Notes: generated by a model not told the origin, from the sequence alone. A DNA stretch of 64,000 nt from Sordaria brevicollis (GCA_033439795.1 JAUTDP010000010.1:248001-312000), one strand, 5' to 3'; shown: positions 35,297 through 46,781, counted from the first letter of the stretch. Numbers and translations are program-made.

Positions 35297-38200
35297 GGTG
35301 CTGGGGTACATGCACTTACAGGCACTGAGTGGAAAGAGGAGTGAGACCTTGACAGGTATAGCTGGTGTGGTGAATGGATCTGTGCTGTTCCGGGTATAAC
35401 GAGCAAATGGGGAGGCATGAAGGGAGGATGGGGTCTACGAGTATCCGACGGAAAGGGGGAAAAAACAAAGGAGAGACTGGCTACATGGTGCTGTCTTGGT
35501 GGAAATCGGTACGGTTAGAGCTGCTTCCGCAAGGGCGAGGGCACAATACACGTTATGGATTGGAGACAACTTAGGTATGGGTTAGGCGGCTTCTCTTCAT
35601 TCTTCTGTGTTTTCTATAGGGTTGGCTATAGTTATTGGTGTATTTAGACATGGAATTGGTCGTCGAGTCGGAGCATCATTGTTACTATCTTCATGTCAAG
35701 CTGTCACAAAACCTGCAATGGTGGGCTAGATGTTGGTGGCTAGAGGTATCAGAGAAGGGAAGTCCAACGCGATGGTGGTGGGTGGTGAGATGCGGGGACG
35801 GGGGATGAGGTACAAGGGCTGGGACCATGTAGTAGTGCTTTATCGGGATGATGGATGGCAACGGTTGCATTTTATGGTTGCATCTTTCCTTTTTTTTTTT
35901 TTTTTTTCGTTCACGTAGCATTTCTACGTTACAATCGGAACAATTGTTTGGAGACGAGTTGAACGGCCTGACATCATGATAACTTATTGGAACGGAATAC
36001 TTGGGGTTTTCTGTTGTTCTCATGCTCAACAAGAATTTGTCACCTTGAGTGAAAGTTCCAGACACTTCCCATTGTTACTTCAGAAACAGTCGTGATCTGG
36101 CCGTTGCCCTCGTCCTACCTATCTCCCAGGCTCTCCCTAGCCCGTGATATGAGGCCATATGAACTGTCATCTGTCAAGCCCTCTATCCGCGACTTGCATG
36201 AAAACGGCATGGCAATGAAGGCAAGGTCAAGCTTGCCATGCTTCGGTGATCCTGTTCAGTTCAAGGTAAGGTTACGCAAACATGAACTGGTAACATTGCC
36301 TGAACTGCTTCTGTGGAAGCTGTCTAGGTCTGGGGCTCTACGACTGAGGCTCCAGGTCCAGGGTGGGTACATGTGGTAGTTTTATGGTACTTTGGTTCAT
36401 GGAACCGATAGGGGTGGATGATTGTCGGTCATCACCGGAGCAAGGCACTGCCTGGCTGTCTGCTGCTCCGATCCTCAATAAAGGCACGGAAGGGGGAAAG
36501 AGCGGGCACAACCTTGAACGCTCCAGTCCAACAGCCAAATAATGACCGCGACGAATTGATCTCACTTTCTCTTGAATGAGCCGTTCCAGAAATTGAGATC
36601 GAGCGAACTGGTTTCCCGTTTTGTCCTACACGGGCGGGCAACTCCCCAAACCGAACTATTGGTATCGGCATTCCATTTAGCTCCTTGGGAAGAACGCCGG
36701 GACCGAACTGAAGTTCGGGGAGAACAATCGGCAGATGGAGACGGACGGCACGGACGGATGAAACGTACGGGCGCTCGGGCGAGGTAATGGTGAATGATGC
36801 TGTCGAGTTATGGGCGGACTGAAGCAATATGAGAAAGAAGAGTGGTACGAACGGCTAGAGCACTATGGGTGAGAGGGGAACCGACACAAAGGAAAAGTGG
36901 GACAATTCTTTTTGTGGTACAGTATAGAAATTGAAGCAAACCGAAGTTTGTCAGTCCAGTTCGTCTTATGTCCCAGACCGTCGCCACGGTTTATCCTGGA
37001 ACTTGGGAGAAGAGGGGAAGGGGACGGAGGTCTCTGTGTCCCGTCCGCAACTACGCGCAACGCACGGAGTGAGGGGTTTCTTCTTTTGCTTGTGTGACTT
37101 CTTGGAGGCCTGGACTTGCTTCAGTGTGCTTCAGTTCTTGAAGAGAAGGAGAGTACGAGCGGTCAATGACGATGAATAGAAGGTTGAGGGTTTTCTTTGC
37201 GGGTGTCTCCCGGATTTAACGGCGTTATTCCCCTGGCTTTCACAGTACCTCTAGGTCAGTGGCAGGACAATAAATGGATGTGTTTTACTCCAATTGGGAG
37301 CAATTAACTGTACCTACCAACGACAGCGCACTCAATGTCATCCATCTGCCTGTCAGCAATCGATTGCGATAGAGCTTGCGCATTCGCTGAAGAAAACTCA
37401 TTATCTTGTCAGACCAGGCGAATAATCAACACATCATTCGGAGGCTTGCGCATCTCGTACAGTGACCTAGCCGGATATCTCGGCTTCCCAACTTCGGAAT
37501 CGGGGCACTGGGGCAGGCAAGATGTGCTTTCGATCAACGAACCAGGTCTCTCAATCCTCCCCTCCTTATCAGACACGGTGGTGGTGGATCGAATTGAGGC
37601 GGCTACCTTTCGGGCGATACATCATAGGCTGCTGGTGGTAGTCGCTTGGCATGTGTTGCCCAACAGTGATGTGTGTAACGCAGAAGTATTATTGTATTGG
37701 GGCTCGCAAGGGAGTAGTGGTGTGGCAAATGAAGTGGTGTTTGGATTGATGAATCGCGATTTGTGACCGGTTGGGAGAGGGACGGGTTTCCGTGCTTGAA
37801 AGGTCTTGCCTTGTCCGAGGCACATTCATTTCCTTCCTTGCGCACTTTCCTCGAATTTGTCTCTTCATAGGAAGGATCAACTCTGTCGGAAACCACAAAC
37901 AGAATTTGTTTGGCAGGATCTTCGCCTGATCCTGCATACGTTTTGGTAACAGGCCGCATGATGGCCTGCATTTACCTTCGGCCTCGCATTCTTTTTTCTC
38001 CGAAGCCTTCTGATGAGATCTCGAGGTCATGGTTTGATGAGCGACACGACCGAGAGACATCAGCCAAATCTTTTGAGAACTTATTCCGACTTTTCCAGCA
38101 TTTTAAGAAATTAATAGGTTTGGTATTCGGTATCTCAGCTACCACTACCTCTATGCATCAGAAGCGCCTCAGCCGCTGCAGATTGTCTAAGGTTTCTTTT

Positions 38201-39685
38201 CACCGGCCGATTTGACCCTCGGCGGCTTGCAGCCATGCGTATCTGCGGGATTCGCCGAGTGTAAAAGTGCAAGAGACCAACAACAACTCACTCCTGCTCT
38301 AGTCTCGTGCCTCTCACTTGCCAATTAATCTTCTGCTCTGATCCTGCGCCGTCGGTCTCTACAGTACTGCCCCTTCCATGCCCCTCCGTTTGTTCTCTCC
38401 CAGCATGTTATCGCGCTTGCCATTTGTCCCTCGCGCCTGGTGCCTGGTGCCTGATGCCTTGCATCTGACATCGCATCACACGCAATTCCTCCATTGGTCA
38501 TTATGCTGCTCGTCACATTTCAGACCAGAAGGAACGAGATCGGGTGGAGTTCCGTGAAATTAAGATGCAATGGTGTGATCTCGGAGAATAGTGTCATGCT
38601 CCATCCCTTGAGGTTGCTTTTCGATAGATGTGACGGCAGTTGAAGCAAAACAGGGTAAGGGTCGCTACTACCCGTTCTGGTTCCTTTTCAACATCGCGCA
38701 TGGATTTCTCCCCTGGCTTCGGCCCGCGCCTGGTACTCGACACCGTTGATGCGGTTGTTGGATACTCGATTGTGGGAGGCCTCGCCAAAGAACAAGGATG
38801 ATGTCCTTTTTTACATTCTGGAAAGTGTATGAACGTAGTCGCTTTTCGGAGACACCCAGATCATCCATTTACACGAAGCGATACTGATACACGCAGCTGT
38901 TTGGCAACCTCGTGGCTTCAGTCTGCTTCATCACGCATGCAATCTGTCTTGCCTCTTTTGTGCAGATGCACCAGTGAGAACGCAGTCAAGGTAGGAAGGT
39001 GTAAGCCTCGCCGGCATGCAAGTGACGATAAGGCAACCGGGGCCGGTCTCCGGCTCGACTTGGGAACCCTGCTTACACCGCCTGATGCCTCGCCTGGGAC
39101 GCCTTCTACTGTGTTGGCTCCAGTCGTAGCTGCAACTTTCAGCGAGATTGGACTTGCCAATTCAGCCTCATACCCTCACTTTGATACCACAATAGAAGTC
39201 ATAGAGTGGAGACGTGTTAACGCCTGACCTTGGCCTTAATTTTATCTCTGCCGGTCATCCAATGTTTGAAACCGGCTCATCACGCTAGTGGTTGGGTCTG
39301 TATCAGAGTTGCAGATGGAGAGTCGAAAGAATTCTGAGGAAGAACTGATTTCCCAGTCTGATAAAGACCCCGCTGCCCGACTGACCTTTTGACTCTCTTC
39401 CAACTCATCTCTGACATCCTCATTCAAACAGTTCAGTAATCGAGCAACTATCTCCAGAACGTGAGTCTGAAGATCTCCCTTCCTTGCGTCAAGTATCAGA
39501 CTGACCTTTCGATAAAGAATCGCAGACACACCCTCCCAAGTCATTTTGCAGACGTTCAAAGATCTCAAAAAGGCATCACCAGATCAGAACCAGACCACAA
39601 AGGTATTCCCAAAGTCCATATCATCAAGACAAAACACCTTCGAGATCGAAGAAGCTAATTTCAAATTCTGTCTATCCAGAACAAA
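35297..39685. other. 4.4-kb gene-poor region downstream of the MFS permease
   Basis: No gene is supported. The open frame 37335-37766 (+, 143 codons) and other short frames carry no known motif and no convincing splice partners. A T18 run occupies 35890-35907. The last 150 bases before 39686 are a plausible 5' leader for the Cys-rich gene. Confidence 0.45.
35890..35907 (+). repeat. Homopolymer T18
   Basis: Uninterrupted run of 18 T in intergenic DNA. Confidence 0.8.
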
Positions 39686-39958
39686 ATGTTTTTCTTCAAG
39701 TCGAGCAACAAGACCAAGGCCGCCGCACCCGCCACCGTCCCGGCCCCGGCCCCGCCCACGCCATCCAACCCATACCATGGGTTCTCCGACGGGTTTGCGG
39801 GCTCCCAGAGCCGCAGGGGGAGCGACTCCTCCAACGACCAGCACCAGGCCCCCTCCGAGGGCGGGCAGTACCTCTGCGCCTGCAAGGGCTGCACTTGCGG
39901 CCAGAGCGTTGAGTACCCCGGCGACATGTGCGGTGACTGCGCCAACAACAGGCACTAA
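39686..39958 (+). CDS. Small cysteine-rich protein (90 aa), function unknown
   Basis: Single exon with good start context (ACAAAATGTT). The first 60 residues are Lys, then Ala/Pro/Ser rich (MFFFKSSNKTK, APATVPAPAPPTP) and likely disordered. The last 30 hold six cysteines in the order CxCxxCxC-x8-CxxC (CACKGCTCG, then MCGDC) ending ANNRH. The spacing resembles metal-binding (metallothionein- or zinc-type) motifs of small fungal proteins. No signal peptide is convincing: the start is hydrophobic (FFF) for only three residues. I cannot name a family. Codon use is strongly C-rich, unlike random intergenic DNA, which supports real coding. A G/A-rich tract and a fragment of isocitrate dehydrogenase lie directly downstream. 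Confidence 0.7.
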   Translation: MFFFKSSNKTKAAAPATVPAPAPPTPSNPYHGFSDGFAGSQSRRGSDSSNDQHQAPSEGGQYLCACKGCTCGQSVEYPGDMCGDCANNRH

Positions 39959-40013
39959 GGGGGGGCAAGGGGAGGAGAGGGGGAGGGGAGGAGGGGAGGA
40001 GGGCGGCCAGGGC

Positions 40014-40112
40014 AAGAAGATCACCTGCATTCACAAGGCCAATATCATGAAGCTCGCCGATGGTCTCTTCCGGGGCACCTTCAACCGCCTCGCCAAGGAC
40101 TTCCCCCAGCTG
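40014..40112 (+). pseudogene. 33-codon fragment of NAD-isocitrate dehydrogenase (IDH1-type subunit)
   Basis: One frame reads a phrase centred on HKANIMKLADGLFR followed by a Phe/Lys/Asp segment ending KDFPQL. This is the conserved motif of NAD+-dependent isocitrate dehydrogenase subunits (mitochondrial TCA cycle; yeast IDH1 has VHKANIMKLGDGLFR). Nothing before it (a purine-rich GGGGAGG tract, 39959-40010) or after it (Arg/Gly-rich, then a phrase with GVHDSFKVLGID) belongs to the enzyme, so this is an isolated piece and not a gene. It is not RIP-mutated, which fits its being shorter than the duplications RIP usually detects. It may be transcribed as 3' UTR of the Cys-rich gene. Confidence 0.75.
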
Positions 40113-41341
40113 GGGCGCAGGCGTCGTGGGAGGAGGATGGGGGTGCACGATTCGTTCAAGGTGTTAGGGATAGATGAAAACGGCATATACCTGGTATAGA
40201 TTGGCGTTTTGGGCAGGGAACAAGATACTCCTTGATTCTCCGATGCAATCATATGGGCATACTAAATTTCTTCCGGTGTTTACCGGCACAATTTCTCAAT
40301 GATTTATTTACTTTACCCCTGAGCCTGCCCCTACTTGGCGCAATGTGATCTCCACGGACACTCCCACGAAAACTTGCCAAGACAGGTCCTAAACGTCCAG
40401 AAAATTCCTGGATTCTAGACTCGGGTGGCGGCTCTTGAGATTGCCCCATAGTTGCTTGCATCAGCCAGTTCTCGCGGCACGGTAATTAAGTTATCCTTTC
40501 GCCCCCGAGATGCCGGTCATCAAGCGGGCCGCAACGGGTCGGCAACGGGCGGGAAGCACCGTCCAGTCCCCCAGCTAGCTCCCACTCGCTAAACTTAGGC
40601 AGATCACCCGGAGGGGAGCCACAGGGGCAGCCCGCTTCAGGCACACCTCAGCACAGCAAACGTCCGGGGCAGCCCCAGGTGGATGGAAACAGAATGTTTG
40701 GTTTCGAGAACTTACCTTTCCAAAATTAGTCCTGTCGCTTCGTTTCAAGGGAGAAAATGGGTGTTTGCTTCCAGGGCTCTCTCCCTTGTAATCCCCACAC
40801 AGCCAGAGCATGACGGGAAGCACTGTTTCCTCAGGGGGTTCTTGGCGGTTGTAATCACGAGCAGACAGAACCTGCGACGCCTCGGGACCTAGAGGTAGCC
40901 AACTAGCCAAGCGCTGCTTGTGGTGCTTGGTGGGAGCTCCCGGGAGGAAATTGTTAGTGGTTAGCGGAAGCGTAGGGGCTACCGCTAACAAATAAGAGTT
41001 GTTACGGGAAGGAGGATGGAGATGCCAAGTTCATGAATCTGGATTTGGAAACCACGTTGTAACATCAATCTGTTCGAGATCTTGGAAACATGTGCTTACT
41101 TCTGGGCGAGAATACGATCTCTCCTCTGCAATTCTTCCCACAAACAGCTTCACAACATTCCTCAACTCCATCTTTTTTGCCAGTGTCCCATCATCACAGA
41201 CCTACAGTTCATCCCTTGACCTCGAAATAGAGTTGCCCCTAACGCGCACTATCAGCCGTTACGCCACGCTAGCCTACCCCACTACCTGCGCACGCTTCCA
41301 CCCACCCACTGTACGCCGACACCCACAGCGGGACTGCAACC
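40113..41341. other. Intergenic region upstream of the D-2-hydroxyacid dehydrogenase
   Basis: No further coding region is supported. The last 180 bases before the ATG at 41342 are a C/T-rich leader typical of the genus. Confidence 0.45.
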
Positions 41342-42427
41342 ATGAAAGTGGCCGTCTTCAGCGCGAAGCCCTACGACCGGGAATATCTGTCCCAAGTACA
41401 TGCTACCCGCTACGGCCACGCAAACACGGACAGCTCCCATGCCCAACACTCCCAACTTCCTCGCACCGAGCTCATCTTCCACGAATTTCCTCTCTCTGTC
41501 GAGACTGTCCCCCTCGCCGTTGGTGCCACTGCCGTCTGTGTCTTCGTCAATGACACGCTTAACGCGCCTGTCCTGAGGGCTCTGCACCAAGAGGGCGTCC
41601 GAGCCATTCTCCTCCGCTGCGCCGGCTACAACAATGTCGATCTCGAGGAAGCCGAGCGTCTAGGCCTCTTCGTCGCCAATGTTCCCTCGTACTCTCCCGA
41701 GGCCGTCGCCGAGTTTGCTATTGCCCTGATCCAGACGCTCAACCGCAAGACCCACCGAGCCTACAACCGCGTGCGCGAGGGCAACTTCAACCTCGACGGT
41801 CTGCTCGGCCGCACCCTCCATGGCAAGACAGTCGGAATTATTGGCACCGGCAAGATCGGCATCAGCCTGGCTCGCATCCTCCAGGGCTTCGGCTGCAAGC
41901 TGATCGCCTACGACCCGTACCCTACCGACGCCTTCAAGCCGTACGGCGAGTACGCCAGTCTCGACGAGCTACTCCCGCAATGCGACTTTGTGTCTCTCCA
42001 CTGTCCCCTGACAGACCAGACGAAGCACATCATCAACGAGGACACCCTCGCCAAGATGAAGAAGAACGCCATGCTCGTCAACACGTCGCGCGGAGGACTG
42101 ATCAAGACCAAGGCAGTCATTGATGCTCTCAAGAGCCACCAGCTCGGCGGACTAGCGCTCGATGTCTACGAGGGAGAGAGTGCCTTGTTCTACCAGGACC
42201 ACAGTGGCCATATTATCCAGGACGACGAGCTCATGCGGTTGACCACGTTCCATAACGTGATTATCTGCGGGCACCAGGCCTTCTTCACGGAAGAGGCGTT
42301 GACGGAGATTGCGGGAACGACGCTGCGGAATCTGGAGGACTTCGTCAAGAGGGTGCCGTGCAAGAATTCGTTGGTTGCTGGGGGCCATTTGCTTGCAAGG
42401 AGAGACTCTATTCCTGTGCGCATTTGA
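41342..42427 (+). CDS. D-2-hydroxyacid dehydrogenase, D-lactate dehydrogenase (LdhA) type
   Basis: Single exon of 361 aa; start context GCAACCATGAA. Family signatures are all present: RCAGYNNVDLEEA (about residues 96-108), the NAD-binding VGIIGTGKIG (about 165), the DFVSLHCPLTDQTKHIIN block, and catalytic residues Arg in NTSRGGLI, Glu in YEGESALFYQDHSG and His in GHQAFFTEEAL. The long YEGESALFYQDHSGHIIQDD segment and GHQAFFT are characteristic of the D-lactate dehydrogenase subgroup, which reduces pyruvate to D-lactate with NADH in the cytosol. The segment about residues 27-40 (NTDSSHAQHSQLP) is a small loop insertion. Alternative: another D-2-hydroxyacid substrate, since specificity cannot be fixed from sequence. 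Confidence 0.92.
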   Translation: MKVAVFSAKPYDREYLSQVHATRYGHANTDSSHAQHSQLPRTELIFHEFPLSVETVPLAVGATAVCVFVNDTLNAPVLRALHQEGVRAILLRCAGYNNVDLEEAERLGLFVANVPSYSPEAVAEFAIALIQTLNRKTHRAYNRVREGNFNLDGLLGRTLHGKTVGIIGTGKIGISLARILQGFGCKLIAYDPYPTDAFKPYGEYASLDELLPQCDFVSLHCPLTDQTKHIINEDTLAKMKKNAMLVNTSRGGLIKTKAVIDALKSHQLGGLALDVYEGESALFYQDHSGHIIQDDELMRLTTFHNVIICGHQAFFTEEALTEIAGTTLRNLEDFVKRVPCKNSLVAGGHLLARRDSIPVRI

Positions 42428-43946
42428 TGGGTTGTAAGATGAATCGGAGGTTGTATGGAACTTGGGTGCTGGGATTGTGAACACTCTGACGTTGTGTGCT
42501 CTTCTTTGGCCGGCCTGCTGCTTTCCTCTGCGTATGATACCTAGGCATAGCTAACATAACTTCCTTTCCTGACTCTTAATCGTGGATCTCGAGTCTGAAG
42601 TGATTTGCTCTTTTCGGCTTCAACAAAAGTCTCCGCAAAACAGGGTTGAGGGGGCAGGGCGTAAATGAAGGGACAGCCTGTCCCTCCTACGTGACCTCGA
42701 GATGTAATGAACACAAGAGGTAGTGACCATCATGGCATCATCGGAGAGTGAAGTCGGAGGCTCCTCATCCCGTCACTTACTACCTATCATTCACATATGT
42801 GCCCATCAAGGTACATAAGCGAGCCACAGTCTTACTTCTACACACTCAACAGGCGGGCTATTCAATTTAAGCATCTCATGCGGTTGAAGTCATCTACAAA
42901 AGGAGTCCTCCATAGGTAACGCTTCGTCGGGTTTACCAACGATCACAGATATCTCATTGCTCCAAGCTTGATAAAATACGACATTCTCTTGGATCCAGCT
43001 GATGTGAGTCTCCAATTGGAAAGCTATAAGGATATCGAACGGGTTAATAATTAGTAAGTGTCTAGTCCTTCTCTTCGCCAGTCCTTTCCCACACATCCTC
43101 TCTTTTCCTTACTACCCGTAGGTAGGAACCCTCATACCCTACTGACATGATTCGATGTGAGTGGTGGAAGGAAGTCGTCGACTTGGATTTGCTGTTCTTG
43201 ATCCTGGGATGGTAGTACAGGAAGTCGTTCGTAAGCCACGACGAGGTGAACTAGGTACTCTAGCCGTATTTTAGATGTATGACATATCCTCCATTGAAAT
43301 CTAGTATAATGATATGGAGAAAGTAAAACATGAAGATGACCCTTATCTAATAAGTGGGTGCAAAGAAAGCAGATAGAGACGTATGTGTGACACCATCTCA
43401 GTGAGGATTTTTTTTTGGGCGATGAATTTCAACAGGAGACAGTCGCAGGATCACCCACCCGGGATAAGCAACTGGCTTCCGGCTCCTAGTACTAAGCGCC
43501 CACAAAAGCACAAATGAGAGACAGATACAAGGGGTTGAGAAAAGAAGAGAGGAAGATGTGTGAATAAAGCAGTATATCCGGGGAAAAATACGGCAAAGGG
43601 TCCGAAAGGGATCAGAGCAAAAACACGTATCATAGGAGCGAAGAGGAACAGGAAAGCCACCAGGGAAAAAGTAGGTACCTACACGAAGCACTTTTGCTTC
43701 ATAGGTAACATACAGCAGTTCTTCACTACGGGAATATTCCCCCAGAGACAAAGAGGCAAACAGGCGAACAGACGAGGGAACTCTCTTAGGCTCTTAGCAT
43801 CATGGGAACCCAAAATGCCGAAATCCAGAGCGAGTGCGAGCACGCGAGCTTAGCAAAGGCCTGGCATGCATGGTCCTTTAACACAAGAGATCACAGAGAG
43901 GCGCACATGTACGCACAAACACCCGCCGGTATCCTGCGCGATCTCC

Positions 43947-44216
43947 CGTTACATTCACGATGCTCCTGGAAATTGTTTAGGCACAGAAATCCAACATATA
44001 GGCGTTAGTTACGAAAAGTGTATGTCTGCGCTCCGCAAATGTAAATGCATGTGTGCTAAAACAGAGGGGGATATTTCTATAACATTAAAAACTTAGCGGG
44101 AGACGAAGGGCACAGATGCGACTATATGTAGGCGTTAGTGTTGGGTAATAGAGGCCTCGTGGTAGACTTCTAAAGGTACCTATAAAGACAATTTCCAATC
44201 TCCAGAGTTTCTATGG
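43947..44216. mobile_element. Diverged second copy of the 275-bp MITE
   Basis: It aligns in the same orientation with 15908-16182: left end CCGTTACATTCACG, then TGGAAATTGTTTAGG, internal AAATG(C/T)AAATGCATG and GATATTTCTAT, then GATGCGACTATATG, and right end GTTTCTATGG followed by TA. The first copy shows the counterparts CCGTAGAAACT, TAGAATTGTCC, CAAATGCATG, GATATTTCTAT, ATGCGACTGTATG and GTTTCTACGG. Many differences are C/T or G/A changes (CTACGG to CTATGG). TIR pairing is largely lost and the left TA is not preserved. Confidence 0.65.
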
Positions 44217-44332
44217 TAGTATGAATCAAAGTCGGAGAGAGAGGGATTGTAGCGCACATCATGTTCTTGGGGCTAACGGCCATAAGGGGGGACTAAGAAA
44301 GTACAAGCGGCAGACGCGGAGGAGGAGGGGGC

Positions 44333-44335
<3 letters not shown>

Positions 44336-44363
<28 letters not shown>
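44336..44363 (+). repeat. Homopolymer G28
   Basis: An uninterrupted run of 28 G preceded by purine-rich DNA (GGAGGAGGGGGCTTA). Its length is prone to sequencing or assembly error. Confidence 0.85.
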
Positions 44364-45702
44364 ACACTGGTGAATTGCATGTTCAAGGTAGAGTTGGAAG
44401 AGGCTAAAGATGTTTCACGTGGACCGGGAGGATGGATGGAATTAGTCGATGTGATATAACCAAGCTAGAGTGTGTTATTCATGTAGCCAACCGGCGGTGA
44501 GTCAAGACAAGAAGGGGAGGATCTCCTTCCAGAAGACTTACTCGCAATGGGAAGGTAAGCGATAGTGGGAAAGGGAGCGAGCTAAACACACTACTGGGTA
44601 GCCCGCAGTAACGACACGAGCGGATGGCTGAGTGGAAAGCCTAAAAGCAGATGGGTGAAAGCCACGGAGTTTAATCATGAGGGCTGCCTTTGGGGTTTGC
44701 ATTGCACAACCTTGTCGCGCGGTCGCCGGACGGGTAGGCGCAGAGTAGAAACGAACATTCTTTCACCGGGACTGCAGTATTAAATCATGGGACCCATGCG
44801 GTGAGAGCGGTCAGTGACAGTTTGGCATATGACAGAATATATCAGTTGTTTATTTCCGTAAAATGTTCGATGATATCCGCTGTAGTGTTCCTTGTGGGTG
44901 GATACGAAACGTTCGTGATCGATTCCTCGAGCGGTTCATGCTGGAGTAATTTGGAAATGGTGCTGGTGTTGTTGACTATTTTTTTTTTTCGACATTCACT
45001 GGGAGGTGCTGAGAAGACAGACCGCAAAATTTGGACCTCAGTGGCAGGCGCATTTCGTGGCCATGTGCAAAGAGGAGGGATTCACGGGCTCAAGATTTCC
45101 CCTGATTTTGGTAGAAGTCCTTTGCTGCCCAACCCTTATACAACCACTATAAATCTGAGACAGACATGAAATAGCTGCGAGATACCGATTCTAACGTGTC
45201 GGAAAAGACCCGAGCCCATCAGCAAAGCCCGCCGCCCTCCAACGGGCAAGACTGCCCCCAATTCCGTTCTTCCATCATTGCGTGCTTAGGCCGGTACGAC
45301 AGACTTCTCGTTATTAGAGGGGTGCTATTGGCTCAGTGTGGTTACCAGCAGTCTGCCACACACGCCACTCATGCAGTTTGCCATGATGGTGGGATGTCAA
45401 AAGGCCTGAGCTTGCCGTGGGCGTTCCGGGAGGTAGATACATTGCGAGGGATGGGAAGGGTAATGACGGGCTCTTGATATCCGGCGATGAATGGACACCG
45501 ATAATTCTCTAGCAGGCCGGTTTGGACGAAACCGTTAGCTTTGGTCGTCGTGCCTTTTATAGACCGTTTCACCGGGGTGTCGGCCTTGCTATCTCTCCTC
45601 ATCATTCCAAACCACTCAGACACAACGGACGCCGCACTGCATCAAGCTGAACAGCACCTCAATATCTGGGCCTAGCAGAGGCGCCCAGAAGCCAAAAACA
45701 AA

Positions 45703-46452
45703 ATGGCCTACACAATCCATTATGATGACGCTTTTCATACCGCTTCCAGCGACTGGTACCTCGAGCAGGATATGTTGAGCGTTGTCTACCCTTCCGACAT
45801 CAGCTACGTTGATGACGAAGATGATGACGAAGAATACCACGGCGCTACGTCAGTGACTCTCGCCTACGACAACCTTGGCGATGGGATGAGCGCAACCGAA
45901 GGAGCCCGCACGGAGCTGTCAGAGTCATTCGCCGTATGGCCAGATGGCTCAAGCTCAGGCTCAGGCTCAGACTCGGACAGCGAATACAGCGGGTCGCGAC
46001 GGGAGCGTGTTTCCGACATCACCACCATCAGCGTCTCGACTGGGGGTGACTTTTTCATTGACAACCTCTTGACGCAGCACAGCGAACTGTCTTTCGATGT
46101 CAGTTTCCCTTCGACGGTATCCGAACACGATATCGGGAGCCTCATGGGACTAGGGGTCTTTCAGCCCATGGTGAATGTCATGATGGTTCCTGCCTTGGAC
46201 TTGACTGGTGCAATCGACGTACAGTCGGACGACGAGGACCTTGGCTGCCCGCATGCAATCAGCGGAGTGTCGTGTCACTGTCTGACGGCTCGAAATCTTA
46301 ATGCTGTCCAGGACATCCTGAAAGAGCTGCGAAGAATCGAGGACAGAGAGCTGAAAAGTCACGAAACGGCTAACTGGCAACGTCCACGAACTGAGCCAGA
46401 TAGGAGAAGTGATCAGGCGTGGGAAAAGCTGACTGTGGATCTCCATTTCTAG
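45703..46452 (+). CDS. Acidic hypothetical protein (249 aa)
   Basis: Single exon with excellent start context (AACAAAATGGCC). The protein is acidic: DDEDDDEE near residues 37-46, a Ser/Gly/Asp stretch SSSGSGSDSDSEYSGS near 83-98, and DVQSDDEDLGCPH near 176. The C-terminal part has a compact Cys/His-containing segment (CPHAISGVSCHC, about 184-195) and a predicted helix (NLNAVQDILKELRRIEDREL). There is no signal peptide or membrane helix. I do not recognise a family. It is the second-to-last gene before the AT-rich block; genes next to such blocks are often lineage-specific. Confidence 0.65.
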   Translation: MAYTIHYDDAFHTASSDWYLEQDMLSVVYPSDISYVDDEDDDEEYHGATSVTLAYDNLGDGMSATEGARTELSESFAVWPDGSSSGSGSDSDSEYSGSRRERVSDITTISVSTGGDFFIDNLLTQHSELSFDVSFPSTVSEHDIGSLMGLGVFQPMVNVMMVPALDLTGAIDVQSDDEDLGCPHAISGVSCHCLTARNLNAVQDILKELRRIEDRELKSHETANWQRPRTEPDRRSDQAWEKLTVDLHF

Positions 46453-46781
46453 TCGTGTACCACGGACGACGAGAGTGTATTAGTAGCTAGAAGCATCAGG
46501 ACTTGGGCGGCATTTTGCAAGGGTGGCGTTAGGGCAGAAAGGAATGTTTGAGATAGGGCCGGATTCGCGCAGGTCAGCTGGGAAGATGTTACTCGTTTGT
46601 CGTGGGCGCTTGATGGAGACATAAGGCGGGACAGGGACGATGAAGAAAGATACGCTTGATTCGCTGAATACCAACCTAGGTATATAGTTAGCCTTGAATT
46701 ACCGATTAGTTTGCGAAGGGCAAGAGCTTACATGCTATTAATGATATTTCGCCCTCCTCTTACGACTGTTGCCTAGACCTC
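46453..46781. other. Short convergent intergenic stretch
   Basis: Lies between two convergent genes (hypothetical + strand, SVP26 - strand). Nothing beyond probable 3' UTRs is seen. Confidence 0.5.

Larger units (their letters stand above)
42428..45702. other. 3.3-kb intergenic region with a MITE copy and a G homopolymer
   Basis: No protein gene is supported. Contents: a short palindrome at 42669-42685 (AGGGACAG-C-CTGTCCCT), the diverged MITE 43947-44216, a G28 run at 44336-44363, and a tRNA-like A-box without a B-box at 44625 (rejected as a tRNA). Confidence 0.45.

Noticed and set aside
37335..37766. 143-codon open frame as a gene
   Set aside because: No recognisable domain and no leader-like upstream context; could be real but not supportable.
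39696..40148. 150-codon minus-strand frame opposite the Cys-rich gene
   Set aside because: Pro/Arg-rich antisense shadow of GC-rich coding and purine-rich sequence.
42669..42685. 17-bp palindrome AGGGACAG-C-CTGTCCCT
   Set aside because: Too short alone to call a terminator, operator or element in a eukaryotic intergenic region.
44618..44720. tRNA-like A-box TGGCTGAGTGG (44625-44635) suggesting a Ser/Leu tRNA
   Set aside because: No B-box of the GGTTCGANTCC type follows at a suitable distance, and acceptor arms do not pair.
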